Shown: piece after piece, positions 5,168 to 5,817 of the stretch
How positions within the stretch are numbered: the first letter of the stretch is position 1
How the letters are laid out: every line of letters starts with the position of its first letter
Source of the DNA: Chitinophagaceae bacterium
Lineage (GTDB): Bacteria > Bacteroidota > Bacteroidia > Chitinophagales > Chitinophagaceae
Assembly (NCBI GenBank): GCA_016787105.1
Contig: JAEUVI010000264.1
Location: 1-5,817, forward strand
DNA: 5,817 nt
Direction: 5' to 3'
The notes under the pieces: generated by a model
What the model was told of the DNA's origin: nothing
What the model saw: only the letters and a program-made list of their open reading frames with translations
Database searches by the model: none
Made by a program: the position numbers and the translations under genes

Positions 5168-5803
5168 ATGCTGGAAGCCCTGTTGAAAGGAATTACACTT
5201 GGATTATTGCTGAGTATATCGGTAGGACCTGTATTGTTTTCAGTAATCAAGCAAAGCCTGAATAACGGGCATAAGGGTGGAATGGCATTTATACTGGGTG
5301 TATCGGCAAGCGATATAACACTTGTGCTTATCAGCAATGTATTTACACAATTATTCAGCTCGCTGAGCAGCCGCCAGTTTGAAATAGGTATTGTCGGAAG
5401 TGTATTTCTTATTGTTATGGGTATTTATTTCCTGTTTTTTAAAAAACTGAAAGTAAATACAGAGGGAGAACAGGTATTTACCTTCAGCAAAACTGATTAC
5501 GCGAAAATTTTTCTCTCCGGCTATTTCATGAATACACTGAACCCGGCTGTATTCATTTTCTGGCTCACCACATCTACTTCACTTGTAAGCCATACCATTG
5601 AACAGCGATTGGTTATATTTCTAACCTGTCTCGGCATTGTATTCGCCGGTGACTTTACAAAAGTGATGCTTGCCGGAAAAATACGCAACAGGCTTACCCC
5701 TCATAATATTCATATCATCAACCGGCTGAATGGCATTATACTCATTGGCTTTGGCATCGCATTAATATGGGGGCTACTGGTTTTTTCAAAACATCATGCC
5801 TGA
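5168..5803 (+). CDS. LysE/RhtB-family amino-acid exporter
   Basis: A complete 211-residue inner-membrane protein with six predicted hydrophobic helices (about residues 5-25, 38-60, 72-92, 113-136, 147-168 and 186-206), the usual length and layout of LysE/RhtB transporters. The N-terminal hallmark GITLGLLLSISVGPVLFSVIK (8-28) corresponds to the family G...G...GP pattern. SLNNGHKGG (30-38) and LGVSASD (43-49) follow, and the conserved NPAVFIFWL is at 125-133. The family exports amino acids or related small molecules by proton exchange; the substrate cannot be told from sequence. The reading frame extends upstream to a GTG at 5129, but that extension (MKEVFYFSQYKQR) would be encoded by the terminator stem and T-run, so the ATG at 5168 is chosen. 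A weak -7-like element, TATTTTAG (5144-5151), lies just upstream and overlaps the T-run. The stop is TGA at 5801-5803; the last 14 bases hold nothing recognisable. Confidence 0.92.
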   Translation: MLEALLKGITLGLLLSISVGPVLFSVIKQSLNNGHKGGMAFILGVSASDITLVLISNVFTQLFSSLSSRQFEIGIVGSVFLIVMGIYFLFFKKLKVNTEGEQVFTFSKTDYAKIFLSGYFMNTLNPAVFIFWLTTSTSLVSHTIEQRLVIFLTCLGIVFAGDFTKVMLAGKIRNRLTPHNIHIINRLNGIILIGFGIALIWGLLVFSKHHA

Positions 5804-5817
5804 TTATTTTAACATTC

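Overview
The window looks like a chromosomal stretch from a Bacteroidota bacterium, most likely a Chitinophagaceae-type member. This rests on the AT-rich composition, the absence of Shine-Dalgarno sequences before most starts, TAnnTTTG-type promoter elements, and the gene content: a ThiL N-terminus of Bacteroidota type, a four-helix-bundle S23 protein, a bacterial GH3 protein and a LysE-type exporter. The placement is inferred from family knowledge, not from a database search.

Left part, minus strand (1-1253): three closely spaced genes read leftwards. They are an inositol-monophosphatase-family phosphatase (start ATG at 1253), a small four-helix-bundle protein of the 23S rRNA intervening-sequence (S23/IVP) family starting with GTG at 454, and the first 19 codons of thiL (thiamine-monophosphate kinase), which runs off the left edge. 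The S23 gene is bounded exactly by inverted arrays of a 7-bp unit (AAATCTA / TAGATTT). The outer end of one array supplies the phosphatase stop codon and the other supplies the S23 C-terminus and stop. It looks like a small self-contained insertion cassette and is the most unusual structure in the window.

Middle, divergent intergenic region (1254-1368): it carries a good TAnnTTTG promoter candidate for the rightward gene, a TAnnTTTG element lying almost on the start codon of the leftward phosphatase, and a perfect 12-bp palindrome between them.

Right part, plus strand (1369-5803): first a 648-residue membrane glycosyltransferase in which a GT2 catalytic domain is fused to a polyprenyl-glycosylphosphotransferase-like membrane part. 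The C-terminal sugar-phosphate transferase domain of that part appears to have lost its catalytic core. Next comes a complete 511-residue GH3-family (acyl-acid amido synthetase-like, ANL fold) protein. After a 174-bp gap with a long hairpin and a convincing intrinsic terminator comes a complete six-helix LysE/RhtB-family exporter, best started at ATG 5168. No tRNA, rRNA, CRISPR array, transposase or phage gene was seen, and no gene-free stretch exceeds 300 bp.

How the genes may work together: the phosphatase, S23 and thiL genes are packed like an operon, although the S23 gene may be a passenger. The GT2 fusion probably acts in surface polysaccharide or glycolipid synthesis at the inner membrane. 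GH3 (amino-acid conjugation) beside LysE (amino-acid export) is a suggestive pairing, but the terminator between them argues against a simple operon.
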